A DNA stretch of 64,000 nucleotides, taken from Actinernus sp. WN-2022 (taxonomy: Eukaryota > Cnidaria > Anthozoa > Actiniaria > Actinernidae). The first letter of the stretch is position 1. The number at the start of each line of letters is the position of its first letter. The position numbers and the translations under genes are program-made. The DNA lies in contig JAOWCC010000019.1 in assembly GCA_030867875.1 (NCBI GenBank), positions 79,698,861 to 79,762,860 of the forward strand, given 5' to 3'. Of the stretch, positions 23,601 through 32,999 are shown in pieces. The notes under the pieces were generated by a model. That model was not told where the DNA came from. It saw nothing but the letters and a program-made list of their open reading frames with translations, and made no database searches.

Positions 23601-24056
23601 TTTTGTAAACTGACTCACTTGTGTATAGGTCTGCGTTGGCGGGGAGGAGTCGAACACTGTGAGAGCGCACAATCGAAGTATGCGTCGTACAGTAAATTCA
23701 TTAACTGATACTGATGCTAGTCCTCCTCTTTGTGATGTTAGGTTCCTCCTGCCGAACTAGAAGACCTGCTGCTGTCCCACCCCCAGACAGTGGACGCAGC
23801 AGTCATAGGTATTCCAAATACTGAGGCTGGTGAACTGCCTAAGGCGTTTGTAGTACTCAGGGAGGGGAGCCACGGGATTACTGCAGAGGATATCGTGAAG
23901 TTTGTGTCTGAAAATGTGGCTCCTTATAAGAGGCTTAGAGGGGGTGTGGAGTTTGTAAAGAGCATCCCTAAGAATGCGAGTGGGAAGATAATGAGACGGC
24001 AGCTCAGAGAACAGGAAGCGCTGAATACGAGGGAGAAAATAAAGCACAAGTTGTAG
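11495..24056 (+). CDS. 4CL-like acyl-CoA synthetase copy 2 (seven exons, exon 1 frameshift)
   Basis: Exons: 11495-11606, 19919-20623, 21219-21393, 22749-22849, 23233-23314, 23430-23575, 23742-24056, all with GT/AG junctions and compatible phases from exon 2 on. The product would be about 544 residues, the normal length for 4-coumarate-CoA ligases and related ANL enzymes, which activate a carboxylic acid with ATP and pass it to CoA. Visible motifs (numbering assumes an intact exon 1): P-loop [11 protein letters not shown] about 185-195, YGLTETSP about 332-339, GEICIKGP about 380-387, HTGD with Asp about 414, hinge [11 protein letters not shown] about 428-438, catalytic Lys in ASGK about 522. 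The C-terminus HKL resembles, without matching, a peroxisomal PTS1. Exon 1 has CTG where copy 3 has AG (about 11546-11548), a +1 shift that stops after about 33 codons. Exons 2-7 are open, so this is either a young pseudogene, a gene using another start, or an assembly error. The acid substrate cannot be told. Confidence 0.85.
11685..11773. mobile_element. 89-bp MITE in intron 1 with 10-bp target duplication
   Basis: Ends ACCCTGGAT and ATCCAGGGT are inverted. TCCTTGACCT flanks both sides (11675-11684 and 11774-11783). The equivalent site in copy 3 (near 31155) is empty, which proves insertion after the gene duplication or loss by clean excision. A duplication of 9-10 bp points to a Mutator-like source. 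Confidence 0.75.
12001..12452. repeat. Minisatellite of 112-118-bp units built on ACAAGAGCATG
   Basis: Three long units begin near 12086, 12198 and 12316 (GCCTGACAAGAGC...). They contain ATGAAAATCGTCTTGATCG and GAGAACGTAACACGAGCA. Each is made of an 11-base word (TGACAAGAGCA and variants), so there is repeat structure at two scales. Overlapping minus-strand open frames are by-products. Confidence 0.85.
12466..12583. repeat. Tandem duplication of about 60 bp
   Basis: Two copies of ATGCCAACCACCT followed by AAATGCTATAAATAGTATTC and GTTCCCTG lie back to back directly after the minisatellite. Confidence 0.8.
12768..13244. mobile_element. Mutator-like MITE (477 bp) with long perfect TIRs
   Basis: TIRs of about 70 bases start CAACCTCGTTCCCAGGGG and run through AAAGATGGCGTCGAAAGTAC; the right arm is the exact reverse complement. 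A perfect 9-bp target duplication GGTCCTCAC flanks it (12759-12767, 13245-13253). The first 16 bases match the 6935-7828 element with one difference, so the two are related. No coding capacity. Confidence 0.9.
13254..14440. repeat. Degenerate direct repeat in intron 1
   Basis: A block with GTTGGCTTGCTCGCTG and GATACCGAAACTACAAAC-like words occurs at about 13561-13672 and again, diverged, at about 13831-13935. No gene is seen in the rest. Confidence 0.5.
14441..14560 (+). mobile_element. SINE/LINE tail fragment
   Basis: TCCCCAATTAGCTTTACAGC then TTGACACTCAAATAAAGTTC resembles the tail of the SINE at 7125-7355 (GTCCCCAATTTATAGCTGCA...). Only the 3' end is identifiable. Confidence 0.5.
14561..15415. 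other. No recognised gene
   Basis: AT-rich intron sequence with a short (TA)n stretch near 14690-14705. Confidence 0.4.
15420..15500. repeat. C-rich low-complexity tract
   Basis: Runs of C of up to about 20 broken by CTCCA, then CCGCCCCGCCCCGCCC. Length is likely unreliable in an assembly. A minus-strand open frame across it is only a Gly-rich by-product. Confidence 0.9.
15501..16344. other. No recognised gene
   Basis: Intron 1 sequence with no supported feature. Confidence 0.35.
16345..16955 (+). repeat. GGGTCAGGGTTTTGA repeat element, copy 1
   Basis: Starts with a run of about 16 G, then spaced GGGTCAGGG words (GGGTCAGGGTTTTGAGCTCA, GGGTCAGGGTTTTGACC, ATCAGGGTCAGGATTTGAG). It then has about 280 bases of other sequence and ends with CAGGGTTTTGGAGCTCGGAT and GGGTCAGGGTTTGAG. 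An inverted second copy is at 44045-44705 and a partial inverted copy at 18345-18490. G-quadruplex formation is plausible. Confidence 0.75.
17505..17640. mobile_element. Fragment related to the TGCATCAGTCAATTCCA MITE
   Basis: TGTATCAGTCAATTCCA near 17508 matches one end of the TAA-flanked MITE at 57767-58010. The following GGCATTTGACA and GGGGGATTTGATCGG words recur at 18220-18330. Confidence 0.45.
17830..18200. other. No recognised gene
   Basis: Intron 1 sequence with no supported feature. Confidence 0.35.
18205..18500 (-). repeat. Composite of GGGGCATTTGA repeat and partial GGGTCAGGG element
   Basis: GGGGTATTTGAACAG, GGGGCATTTGAGCAG and GGTGCATTTGATCG are spaced about 35 bases apart (18230-18315). 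They are followed by the inverted tail of the G-rich element (CAAAACCCTGACCC words, 18360-18450) and a CCCCCCC stop-off. Open frames here are repeat-derived. Confidence 0.6.
18718..18932. mobile_element. TA-flanked MITE, GGCCCTTTGCAGCTAACA family, copy 2
   Basis: Inverted ends as in 9427-9701, with TA at 18716-18717 and 18933-18934. Copy 3 of the gene, at about 33176-33195, has the flanks joined without the element (CAATTCGAATAGTTAATATT), so this is a post-duplication difference. Confidence 0.85.
18935..19005. repeat. TTAATATTAA-rich low-complexity stretch
   Basis: Overlapping TTAATATTAATT words; the end of intron 1 in copy 3 has one shorter stretch of the same kind. Confidence 0.7.
19919..20623 (+). 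CDS. Copy 2, exon 2 (adenylation core)
   Basis: 705 bases, 235 codons in phase 0, after TTTACCAG and before GTAAAG. Contains the start of the large domain ([10 protein letters not shown]), the NPTYT substrate-pocket region and the P-loop [20 protein letters not shown]. Fully open; identity to copy 3 exon 2 is high, with a few replacements (Leu/Gln, Glu/Asp, Lys/Arg). Confidence 0.92.
20624..21218 (+). other. Copy 2, intron 2
   Basis: GT/AG intron matching intron 2 of copy 3 over most of its length. Contains the low-complexity AAGCAACGCAACGCAATGCA around 20972. Confidence 0.7.
21219..21393 (+). CDS. Copy 2, exon 3
   Basis: 175 bases from GTTTCCAG. Encodes [20 protein letters not shown] and the [13 protein letters not shown] region before YGLTE, typical of 4CL/luciferase enzymes (the small GAAPLG strand lines the acyl pocket). 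Ends one base into the next codon. Confidence 0.9.
22749..22849 (+). CDS. Copy 2, exon 4 (YGLTETSP)
   Basis: 101 bases between TTCCAG and GTATAAAG. Encodes [20 protein letters not shown]; the Glu of YGxTE binds Mg-ATP in this family. Intact here, altered in copy 3. Confidence 0.9.
23233..23314 (+). CDS. Copy 2, exon 5 (GEICIKGP)
   Basis: 82 bases after TCTGAG, before GTAAGC; encodes the 4CL box II-like GEICIKGP. Confidence 0.88.
23430..23575 (+). CDS. Copy 2, exon 6 (HTGD and hinge)
   Basis: 146 bases between TTCTTAG and GTGAGA. Differs from copies 1 and 3 only silently in the parts I compared. Confidence 0.9.
23742..24056 (+). CDS. Copy 2, terminal exon 7 (catalytic Lys)
   Basis: 315 bases ending in a TAG stop after KHKL. 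Contains [11 protein letters not shown]. One replacement against the others is ALNTR for ALKTR. Confidence 0.92.
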   Translation, partial: VPPAELEDLLLSHPQTVDAAVIGIPNTEAGELPKAFVVLREGSHGITAEDIVKFVSENVAPYKRLRGGVEFVKSIPKNASGKIMRRQLREQEALNTREKIKHKL

Positions 24057-24153
24057 GCCCAAGAGGACATTATTAGAACAGGTCACATCAGTTAATTGTC
24101 AATCTCTATTCTACAAATCATCTGTGGGAGTGTGGTATGTACGGAAGGCGATA

Positions 24154-25183
24154 GGGTCACACGTTGGCACTGTCACTTTGGCACTTCCACTTTGGCGCAG
24201 TCGCCGAGAGCTTGGAAATTAGATTGTCGAGAAGATGGCGCCTTTGACAGTCCTGATGATAACTTTTTATTTATGTTTTTAAATTTTAACTAGAAGTGGT
24301 GCACATGTACAAGAACTTTAAGGTTTCTTTTGTAAACGTTTTTAATTTCTCCGACGTGTTTCGTCTGTATACAACAGACTTCTTCAGGGAGCCAAAATAA
24401 AACTATTTTACAGCTGTATATATTGACATTCTAGTCTACAGAACCTCCACGGAAATGACTAATAAACGCTGTGTCATCTAGGCGTTACATGAACGAATAA
24501 TTATGTTATTACATGTTAATATTCTGTTAATAACTTAGCGCTAACCTGTGCCTCAAAAATATTAACAATAACATAATTATTCATTCATGTAACGCCTACA
24601 TGACACAGCATGTATTAGAAATTAGTCATTTCCGTGGAAGTTTAATCCACACACGTTCTTTTGACTAGTATGTCAATATGTACCGCTGTAAAATAGTTTT
24701 ATTATAAACTCCCTGAAGAAGTCTGTTGTATACAGACGAAACACGTCGGAAAAATTAAAAACGTTTACAAACGCAACTACAGAGTTCTCGTACATGTGCT
24801 GCTCACCAGTTCTAGTTAAAATTAAAAAGTTAAAACAAATTAAAAAGTTATCATTAGGCCTGTCAAGGACGCCATCTTGTCGATAAACTAATTTCCAAGC
24901 TCTCTCGACTGCGCCAAAGTGTCAGCGCAAAGTGGAAATGCCATTTGAAGCCCCCCGCCCACCCCTCTCTTCAAAACTGTTTTCTGTGGTTTTTAACTTA
25001 GAGTCTGTATGTTCTGTGTGGAATATTCAGAATCAATATCAGAATTCCAGGACAGCCTGGTTCTTTTTCACAAAAACTTGGAAATTCAGCTTTTCAGTCA
25101 CCTTTTTCTAACTGAACTTATCAAATCTCGTCCCTCACACCTCCCCCCTCGGCTCCAAAGTGGCAGCGCCAACGTGTGACTCC
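24154..25183. mobile_element. TA-flanked foldback element (about 1.03 kb)
   Basis: Outer ends GGGTCACACGTTGGCACTG and its near reverse complement CAGCGCCAACGTGTGACTCC lie between TA dinucleotides (24152-24153, 25184-25185). Inside, arms of roughly 370 bases (24160-24535 and 24560-24945) are inverted copies of each other. Each arm holds a CTGAAGAAG hairpin GAAACACGTCGG motif (24351-24387 minus, 24713-24749 plus). It begins about 100 bases after the copy 2 stop. No ORF is supported. Confidence 0.7.
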
Positions 25184-25440
25184 TACCAGCTTCCCTTTTC
25201 TCTAAAACATAACTTCCTTACGCTTACGTCTCTGTTTCCGTCGCTAGCGAAACCAGGCTCTTGTTATGAGCTATTATCACAGTTCGGCCATCTTGGATAA
25301 AACAATGGTTTTGGCCCCGGTAGCCTCGCACTGGTGGGTTTCAGAACGAGTTTACTGGTCGAAAACAAATATTTTTATTCTGCTGGGACTCAACATGGCA
25401 GCCGCGCGGTAAAAAAATAATTGAGGCAAAGCCGCAAAAC
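25184..25440. other. No recognised gene
   Basis: Short spacer between the foldback element and the Penelope-like fragment. Confidence 0.35.
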
Positions 25441-26060
25441 AACGCGACGTAGGCCAAATGCATGACGCTAATATATGTCGAGTCGTAAGCAGACTAACAA
25501 GCGTAAAGCCGAACACAAACTATTCTAAAAATCTCATATACATGGTTCATTGTAAACGCTGTAATGCTCAATACATAGGAGAAACTAAGCGTCGCCTTAA
25601 AGATCGCTTTAATGAACACCGCCGCCCTGTTGACAAACCTACAAACAAATCTAAAGCTACTTTAGCTACAACCATTGCCCTAATGACATGCAATTAATTT
25701 CCTTAGAACTTATCCACTCTAATAGAGATGGCGTACGCAAGGCTCGCGAGGCATTTCGTATTGATAAAGGACAAACATTAGAACCTAAAAGGCATGAATA
25801 GAAAGGAAGAAATGTAATTTTATACTACTCAGTCTAGCTACTATGGAATTGTATTTATCTTAGTTTTCTATCACGCCCACTCATCACTTGTAATTTTATC
25901 TCCTAGTCTCATATTCATGTTTTCAAAATTTAAAATTTGTAACTAACGGTTTCTTGCCATATACTTGTGTACCCTGAGGAAGGTTGGCCGTGCCAATCAA
26001 AATATCGGTAGTAATTATATATATTTCCCAGTAACCCTACAATCAGCCTTTCATCTTGCC
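25441..26060 (+). mobile_element. Penelope-like element 3' end with GIY-YIG endonuclease
   Basis: The frame at 25458-25697 encodes NLIYMVHCKRCNAQYIGET followed by KRRLKDRFNEH, which is the GIY-YIG endonuclease of Penelope-like retroelements: paired Cys, the QYIGET strand, then R and H. After a frame break near 25670 the usual C-terminus follows (ISLELIHSNRDGVRKAREAF, then DKGQTLEP) and stops at 25799-25801. The 3' tail contains a CTGAGGA hairpin motif at 25974-26008 and ends near AATCAGCCTTTCATCTTG. The reverse transcriptase part is absent, so it is 5'-truncated and inactive. Confidence 0.85.
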
Positions 26061-26870
26061 TTGATATTCGTATATATTTGCTGATTAGATCCCATACAAG
26101 GTGATCCGGTTCCTGCACTTCGTCCGAATTGGTCCTTGCATCCAGTACTGATTACAAACTAGTTACTTGATTTAATGACTTGTTGATTGGTAGAAATAAA
26201 GATTACCTGAAATTAAAACAATGGGTAATATCAGGATCCATACCATGCAGGAGCGTCCATCTATGCTATATAGGTAATTAACCCTCGGCGTATTTACACC
26301 TTGGGCTATTTTTAGATTTTCCCCACGAATAAATGCTTTTCTTTGTTCGAAAGAAAAACAACGGTGAAGATATAGCCTGTATCGTTCATTCATGCGTTCA
26401 GTATTCGCAAGAAGGTATATTTTCTGAATAATAATGAAACCTGGTTCTATAAATACGCTGAGCTATAGATATATAATACTGGGGAGATGGACGCTCCTGG
26501 CGATGTGGTCACATTTCGATTATTGACATGCTTCGAAGTAACTTTGCTGAATATCCAATTTTCTCTTAGCACATCGCATAGCTTTTGAGCAGTCACATGC
26601 ATATTATTTGCTTCATTTTAAGGTCCCAGACAGACAAAGCTTATATTATCTACGTACCTTGTGACAATTGCAATATGGCCAGTCGACATGGAAAAAACGT
26701 TTCGTCATTGACGATTTACTGGCATTTATAGCGCTCTTTCACTTTGGAAAAGTGTTTTTAACTGACTTGTTTTGCTGACGCGTTATAACCAGTTGTTGTT
26801 TCTGATCTCTGATTATTCCGTCGAGAAGAGCGTCTCAGGCGTTGGTAGCTATTATAAAAAAGGTGCCTTA
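26061..26870. other. No recognised gene
   Basis: No supported exon or repeat, apart from a stretch near 26530-26600 (CTGAATATCCAATTTTCT) that recurs at 45362-45420. Confidence 0.35.
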
Positions 26871-26874
26871 GAAA

Positions 26875-27183
26875 ATGCTGAAAGTGATATCTTTATTAGG
26901 CTCTTACGCAGGCAACTCTTACGAGTCTCTCTATAAGTCTCCCTGTGGAGAAATGGACGCGGGGAAACTGGGGCTAGAATATAGGGAGGCCTCCCGCTCC
27001 TCGGGTTTTGAGCTGAGACTCCGTGACCGATATGGAGTTGCCAGCGAAGGAGACTATATCTTTATACTAAAGAAAGAAAAGACCTTGGAGGAGATCCGGA
27101 CAACCGTCTGGGCCAGACAGGGCTCGTCTGTCAGTGTGGCTACGGCACTGTCTAATCCTTCTATAAAGGGCGCGTTCGATTGA
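26875..27183 (+). CDS. Unrecognised 102-codon open frame
   Basis: ATG to TGA, about 102 residues, less AT-rich than its surroundings, with a charged middle (SSGFELRLRDRYG, ILKKEKTLEEIR). I do not recognise a domain, signal peptide or membrane helix. It lies just before the pyrimidine-rich segment and could be a retroelement remnant. Whether it is translated cannot be judged. Confidence 0.2.
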   Translation: MLKVISLLGSYAGNSYESLYKSPCGEMDAGKLGLEYREASRSSGFELRLRDRYGVASEGDYIFILKKEKTLEEIRTTVWARQGSSVSVATALSNPSIKGAFD

Positions 27184-27284
27184 CCGTATTCTGTAATAAG
27201 AATACATGAAATAGTCTCTGGAAATCACTGGTTCAGGTACATTTTATACTGTAAGCTACAAACACTTGCTGACATATGATATTC

Positions 27285-29470
27285 AGGGTACGTTTAGTAT
27301 TCCATTTGCCCCTCCTCCACAGGGACCCCACACCTCCACACTTTCCCGAACCTCCTGTTTGGCACCCATCGCATATCTCCAGTCCCTATATTCACTTACA
27401 TCCCAGCCCCATTACCTAGACCAAGTTTTACGGATATTATATACTTTAATTTTCTTCTACACTCACAAAACGGCAACATTTTACAGTTGTTGCCACAGGG
27501 ATCCCACTTCCAATCCCACCTCCCGTTCATTAGCCGTCACTTTAGTATCAATTTCTCCCTGCATGGTTTATCTATGCTGCCCCACAATATCCGGTTTGTT
27601 TTCAACCATCCAATCACATAGTTTCCTCATTTGATACTTTAAGCCAACACAAAACACACCTTCCCTCTTTCGGCGCGCTATGCACTCCAAGAAGGTCCTT
27701 AAATTACGCAAGAACAGGGTTCCTCGTCTACCACTCTCAACTCCCATTCCTGACGACAAAGGAACATTCACAAACCTATTTTCTTTTATAGAACTGCCTC
27801 ATTTTACCTTCATATATTACTCCCCACCCCCCCCCCCCCCTAATTTCTCCCCCGATGTTCGTCCCGCTTCTCACTGAGCGCTCTATACACCTAGATTTTC
27901 TACAATATCCTTTACATACACTTCGTGTCAACCCTAATTATCCTTATTCCCTACCAATAGTACACCTATTTCACACAACAATATCCCACCTAACCAGCTA
28001 CCCAGGTACCCAAGAGCAGTGTGTAGGGTAGATACATCTGGGCCTAGATGTTTTTGAAACACACTCAACCTCGTGTTGGCACGCCGATAGTCTACCCCTG
28101 AAGAGAATTGTCGGTGTTTGTGCTCTTTGGGAACTCTACTTGGGTTTGCTTTCGTATGAGCTCATCTTTTCGGTATCCTTCCCTCCTTCGCTATCCCAGC
28201 CATATCACAACTTTTTTTAGCCATTTACCATGGCCAGCAGTTCACAAAATTCCCACATGTTTTATACCCCCAAAACCCCGATTTTTCCAGCGCGATTTTC
28301 ACATATTTTTCAATAATTTTCCCACAGCCCCATATGTTCCTTTATCCTCGGCTTTTTAATTCACACCAATTGCTTGGATCATGTTTAGCCATTTACCCTA
28401 GCTAGCAGCTCACTTTTTCCGCCATTTTATCCTAAAAACCCTTCTTTTCTCCGCCACACGCTTCAAATATTTTCCATAATTTCCCCAGCGCCCTGCACAG
28501 TTTCCTTTTTTCTCGGCTCTTATTCCACACCAATTTCTAGCCCTAAGCTTCCACCTTTCACTGTAACCCTATGTACCTCCATTCAATATCGTTATACCGC
28601 AGTTGGTCTTAGTTCATTTCTATATCTTCGTGTCAATTGCTTTCTGAAAACATTTTGTTCGGCCCACGCCACCGACTTTACATTCCTTCAAGTACAACCT
28701 AGATTTTCAACACTATCCTTTTCATGCACGTACTTATCTCTCCTTACCCGTCACCACAACTTCCTACTCAGCTCGTTATTATCCTATCAATCACTTCCTG
28801 ACACTCACCAGTCCTCCCCAGTTCCCCATCCTCCTACCACAGGTTACCCACCCATTTTCTCCCCCCTCGCTTCCTTTTTACTTTTTTTATAAAAAAAATA
28901 TCCGAAATATTTTTTATCCTAAATGTATGTATATATATTTATGGGGTTATATTTTTACCACTGGGTTTCCCCTTCTCCTTTTTATTAGACTTCTGCTTCT
29001 TCATTATTTATTACATATGTATTTCCATACCAATCATCCCCCCCCCTCTTTTTCTATTCTTTCAATTCTATTTTGTATTTTATTTTTTCATTGGTCAGTC
29101 CATTTCTCACATGTTTCATCCCCTCACCAGGTTACTTTTACATTTTCTTTTTAACATTTACATTTTACCATCTTTCTAAATTTATTTTTTACTTATTCAT
29201 TTTCTTAGCTATATATTTATTCGTTTAGTTTTTATTTACATATTTATTTATTTACTTACTTATTCGTTCATTTCATTCACATATTTTCTTAATTTCACTT
29301 AATCAGTTTATTTTTTCATACACTCCTTACCTACACACAAGTGCCCCACATACTCTACCCTTATTCTGTCTCCCCACCTCCCCTTTCCTTCCCACAATTC
29401 ACCACCACTAGTTTATTTGGCTTCCCTCTTCCTCCCTCCCCTCCCTCCCCTCCCTCTCCAAACAACTGAG
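27285..29470. other. 2.2-kb pyrimidine-rich (G-poor) segment
   Basis: The plus strand is strongly C+T rich and G poor throughout, with rather sharp edges near 27285 and 29470. The minus strand is therefore a long purine-rich tract. Composition changes inside: C-rich at 27.3-28.9 kb, T-rich at 28.9-29.3 kb, CCCTCC repeats near 29425-29460. Minus-strand open frames such as 27568-27771 are short and unrecognised. No gene is supported. Confidence 0.6.
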
Positions 29471-29507
29471 TCCGAATATCCGAACAACATATAAAAACTG
29501 AATTTAT

Positions 29508-30521
29508 ATATTTAAATACATGTTTATAGCCGGGTTGATCATCTTTGATTGTAAATACAAGCTGAACAAATCAGTGATGGTGCATGACTTCACGTGTTCA
29601 AACAGTCGATGGAATAAGTATAATCTCCGACAGTTCACTAAGCGGTAGTCGTATAAATTACAGTGACGAGCAAAAGTGTGACCTCCGTGTGTTTCGCATA
29701 CTTTCGTCGCGACATCCATTCAAGTGACTCAACAGGCTGCATTTTAGTGGGAAACATACGTAAAAGAGCTAGGACAGTCAAGTACGAGAACAGTCTGTCA
29801 AATAATCAAACAAAACCACAAACGACTGTGAAACAGGGACAGTGCGAGAAGTATATTGATATATTGAAGACTTTCGTCTAACTTCGAAAGATTCGATTCC
29901 AACTACAGTTAGACCATCTTCTAGAGCTCCCTGGTTTGCTATAACCTTTTTACAAAGGGAGCCGGCGGCCGACATCCTAGTACCCTGGGTTCCAGAGGCC
30001 CGAAGAAGTAAGAAAGGCCCGAGGTCCGAAGAAGTCGATATTTTAGCAAGTTATGAGTTTCCCGCGGACTTTGACTCATTGTTTATTTATACAAATTACG
30101 TATGGAAAACTGTGAACACGATTGCAGGCTTGCACAACTATATACATCCCTCAAATTTTGATCAGTTAACCTTTTACCTGGTATCTTAAGTTTGCAGACA
30201 GTGAATATTTCAGAAATTCAATTTTACTTAAATTATTTGGCATCGGATTCCCATACAAACACTGTATTTCGCTCCATGTTTGCACCCCTTTCAAACTGTC
30301 GGAATTAACCGCGAGTTTGTATATTGCCTTACAATATCCGTCAAACTAAAGAGAAGATAAATACAAGATGAATACAGGAATAAAGCGATCGGAATTGTGT
30401 TACTGACGAACACCGTGAACTCGGGAGGAACGAACCGGAGGAGACGGCTGAAATTCAGGCTGCGTGAAGTATTTACAATCAAGGATGATCAACCCGGCTA
30501 AACATTTACTTAAATAAAGAG
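29508..30521. mobile_element. TIR element with TAGCCGGGTTGATCATC ends (about 1 kb)
   Basis: Left arm about 29508-29558 and right arm about 30470-30521 are inverted copies, sharing TAGCCGGGTTGATCATC and TTGATTGTAAATAC and, outside these, diverged TTTAAATACATG-type sequence. The right arm also carries GGAGACGGCTGAAATTCAGG, half of the perfect palindrome at 62582-62671. No ORF or clear target duplication. Confidence 0.65.
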
Positions 30522-30574
30522 AAACATTAGCATTGTTGGGATAATGCGTGAATTATTGCTTTCTTTTAAGTCCA

Positions 30575-30782
30575 TTTACTAGTCCACGTTTTACTAGTCC
30601 AGTCCGCGTTTTACTAGTCCAGTCCGCGTTTCACTAGTCCGCGTTTTACTAGTCCGCGTTTTACTAGTCTTCGTTTTACTAGTCCGCGTTTTACTAGTCC
30701 GCGTTTTACTAGTCCGCGTTTTACTAGTCCGCGTTTTACTAGTCCTCGTTTTACTAGTCCAGTCCAGTCCAGTCCAGTCCTC
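30575..30782 (+). repeat. 15-bp minisatellite (ACTAGTCCGCGTTTT) upstream of copy 3
   Basis: About a dozen units of ACTAGTCCGCGTTTT with variants (TCTTCG, CCTCG, TCCACG), ending in a (AGTCC)n run at 30758-30780. It ends about 200 bases before the copy 3 start codon; copy 2 lacks it at the same place. Confidence 0.9.
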
Positions 30783-30799
30783 TGTTTACCACATGCCTA

Positions 30800-30978
30800 C
30801 TCATTGTCACAAATCCTTTGGGAAAAAGATTATTCGTTCGATATATTTCCATATCAATGTATCGTTTCACACGTTAACAAGAAATCAACTGAAAGGTATA
30901 TATTTCAGTTACGTATTGAGCGTCATTGCTCCCGACATGTCACGGTGACGTTGGTATGTAATGTAGTCACGCGACAAG
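30800..30978 (+). promoter_or_regulatory. Conserved 5' flank of copy 3 (putative promoter/5'UTR)
   Basis: Collinear with 11330-11494. Differences include an extra TGAAAGGTATATATTTCAGT block. The last bases before ATG (AGTCACGCGACAAG) are identical in both copies. Confidence 0.4.
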
Positions 30979-31089
30979 ATGGCGGTGGTACGGAGCAAAC
31001 TACAGGATGTGCCAATACCTGAAGATATCAAGTCATTTCCAGAGTTCATGCTCGGGAAATTCGACGAATACGGCGATAAAGTTGCCATC
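30979..31089 (+). CDS. Copy 3, exon 1 (intact)
   Basis: 111 bases, 37 codons in phase 0, ending GCCATC before GTAAGT. It shows what exon 1 of copy 2 looked like before its frameshift. Confidence 0.85.
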
Positions 31090-31427
31090 GTAAGTAATAG
31101 AGCAAATTGTACCAAGATATCTGAAGGTTTTCCTTTCAATTTGTGAATGTATATGATTCCTTAATTGGCCTGGACTGAAACCAAGACTCGGGGGTTACCA
31201 GTTTAATGAATGAATCATTCAGATTTCCATACTTGTTTTGTTTAATATAAGTTGCCAAGTTCATGAGAATCACAAGAGCAATATAATCTGGCTGTTTTCA
31301 GGGAAGTATGATACCTATTTCTAAGGGATCAATGTGTGATCGGAGGATGTTATTTAGATGCAAACAATCAGTCCATGAGTATCTGATCTGGGACTGTTTT
31401 ATATCTTTCACCAGCGCACTAGTCCAA

Positions 31428-31838
31428 ACACAGGTAGTCCAAGCTTGGGGTCTGTATAATATTTAACAGCATTTGTAGGCTGTATTGTCTGAATTCCTTT
31501 TAATTAATGCAACATTACGTCACTTTCCAGGATATGGATTGGTCCATAACACAATGAAGAAACGTTACTTTTTTCTTCTAATTTTTGAGAGTGAAAAATA
31601 CTTTTGCATATAGCAGGCTACATTTGTATCGACAAAAACCTATACAGTGTCTTCTTGTGTTCCTTAACTATGTCTGTGCCATGTTACAGCGAATTTCAGC
31701 ACAATTTTCCCTTAAAACCTTGTTGACTGGCTGTAACATGGCACAGACATAGTTAAAGAACACAAGAAGACACGCTAAAAAAAATTCCCATACAAATGCT
31801 GTGAAATATTATACAGACCCCAAGCTTGGGCTACCTGT
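31428..31838. mobile_element. Foldback element in intron 1 of copy 3
   Basis: Ends ACAGGTAGTCCAAGCTTGGG and CCCAAGCTTGGGCTACCTGT are inverted, with AGACCCC and AATATTATACAG inside. A second inverted pair, TGTCTTCTTGTGTTCCTTAA and AGTTAAAGAACACAAGAAGA, lies nearer the centre. Absent from copy 2, where CCAGCGCTCTATTCCAAGAG is continuous. Confidence 0.8.
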
Positions 31839-31884
31839 GGGCCGAGTAACCTGAGAAAACAGGCTCCTCCCATCGCCGTTCATT

Positions 31885-31985
31885 TCAATCCCCCGTAACG
31901 GGTAGCGGGTAATGGGAAGCGGGTAATGGGAAGCGGTTAACGGGTAGCGGGTAATGGGTAGCGGGTAACAGGTAGGTTAAGTTTA
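31885..31985 (+). repeat. GGGTAGCGGGTAAT minisatellite
   Basis: Imperfect tandem units of GCGGGTAATGGGAA and GCGGGTAATGGGTA over about 100 bases. Confidence 0.85.
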
Positions 31986-32309
31986 ATTTTTTTTACAAAA
32001 ATGAAAATAAATGCCTGGTAGGCCCAGGCCCAAAATCGCCAAAAAAAAAATCTTTTATTTTTGAAGCTTTATTTCTTAGGAATCGGAAAAGAGAATTATA
32101 TAAACTCTTCTGAGATCGCTTATGAAACTAAACTGATGACATTATCGAGTCAATTTCATTTGGTCACCTAGCCATTATATAGCTCCTATTGATGAAGCTC
32201 GCAATCTTGATGTTGTACTTGATCGTCACCTTATGTAAATAACATCTGCCGATCAGCATCGCTGAGCATTAGAAATATAGGCAGTATAAGGACATACCTT
32301 ATCCAATCA

Positions 32310-32990
32310 ACAACAGAGTGTCTTGTCCATGCTTTTATTACTTCTAAGTTGGATTACTGTAATAGTATGTTTTATGGTTTACCTTCCAATCAAGTCCAGA
32401 AACTTCAACGCCTTCAAAATACTGCAGCCAGACTTGTGGTTAAAGCTAAACGTTCTGCCCATATCTCTCCTATCCTCCAACAACTACATTGGCTTCCTAT
32501 TAGTGAACGTGTCCAGTTTAAAGTTCTACTGACAACTTATAAAGCCCTTCATGGTTTATCGCCTACGTATATACAAGAACTTATTAATCCCTATCAGCCT
32601 AGACGTAATCTTCGGTCTTCTAATATGAACCTGTTAACTGTACCTCGAGCCCACACCGTTACTTATGGTGACCGAGCCTTTTCTATAGCTGCAACTAAAT
32701 CATGGAACGCTCTTTAAATCTGCCCTTAAAACATTCCTTTTTCCAACTTAATTTTCCTTTCACCACAGTCCTTTTTAATCTCATTACTGATGCATACTTA
32801 TTATTATTATTATTAGATTAGGTAATACTTAGGTATTTTAACTAATTATATCTCAGGTATTTAGAAAAGTAGTTTTTATTGGGTATTTAGTAGTTAATTT
32901 TAATTGACTAGTTATTATGATAATTGTGAGAGCATTGAGACATTATAGTATAATGCGCTTAAGAACTGTTTATTATTATTATTAAACATA
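32310..32990 (+). mobile_element. 5'-truncated LINE, C-terminal reverse transcriptase region
   Basis: An open stretch of 122 codons (32349-32717) begins LDYCNSMFYGLPSNQVQKLQ and has NTAARLVV, LHWLPISERVQFK, YKALHGLSPTYI and a final SWNAL. This is the thumb and C-terminal region of a CR1/L2-like LINE. The 3' UTR ends in a (TTA)n stretch near 32975. It has no target-primed 5' part, so it is dead on arrival. It lies in intron 1 of copy 3 and is missing from copy 2. Confidence 0.85.
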
Positions 32991-32999
32991 TATACCACA

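Noticed and set aside
24713..24749. Canonical hammerhead ribozyme
   Set aside because: An extra A follows CUGAAGA, which would break the 10.1-11.1 pair, and I could not find stems I and III with a cleavage triplet. Kept as a hammerhead-like motif only.
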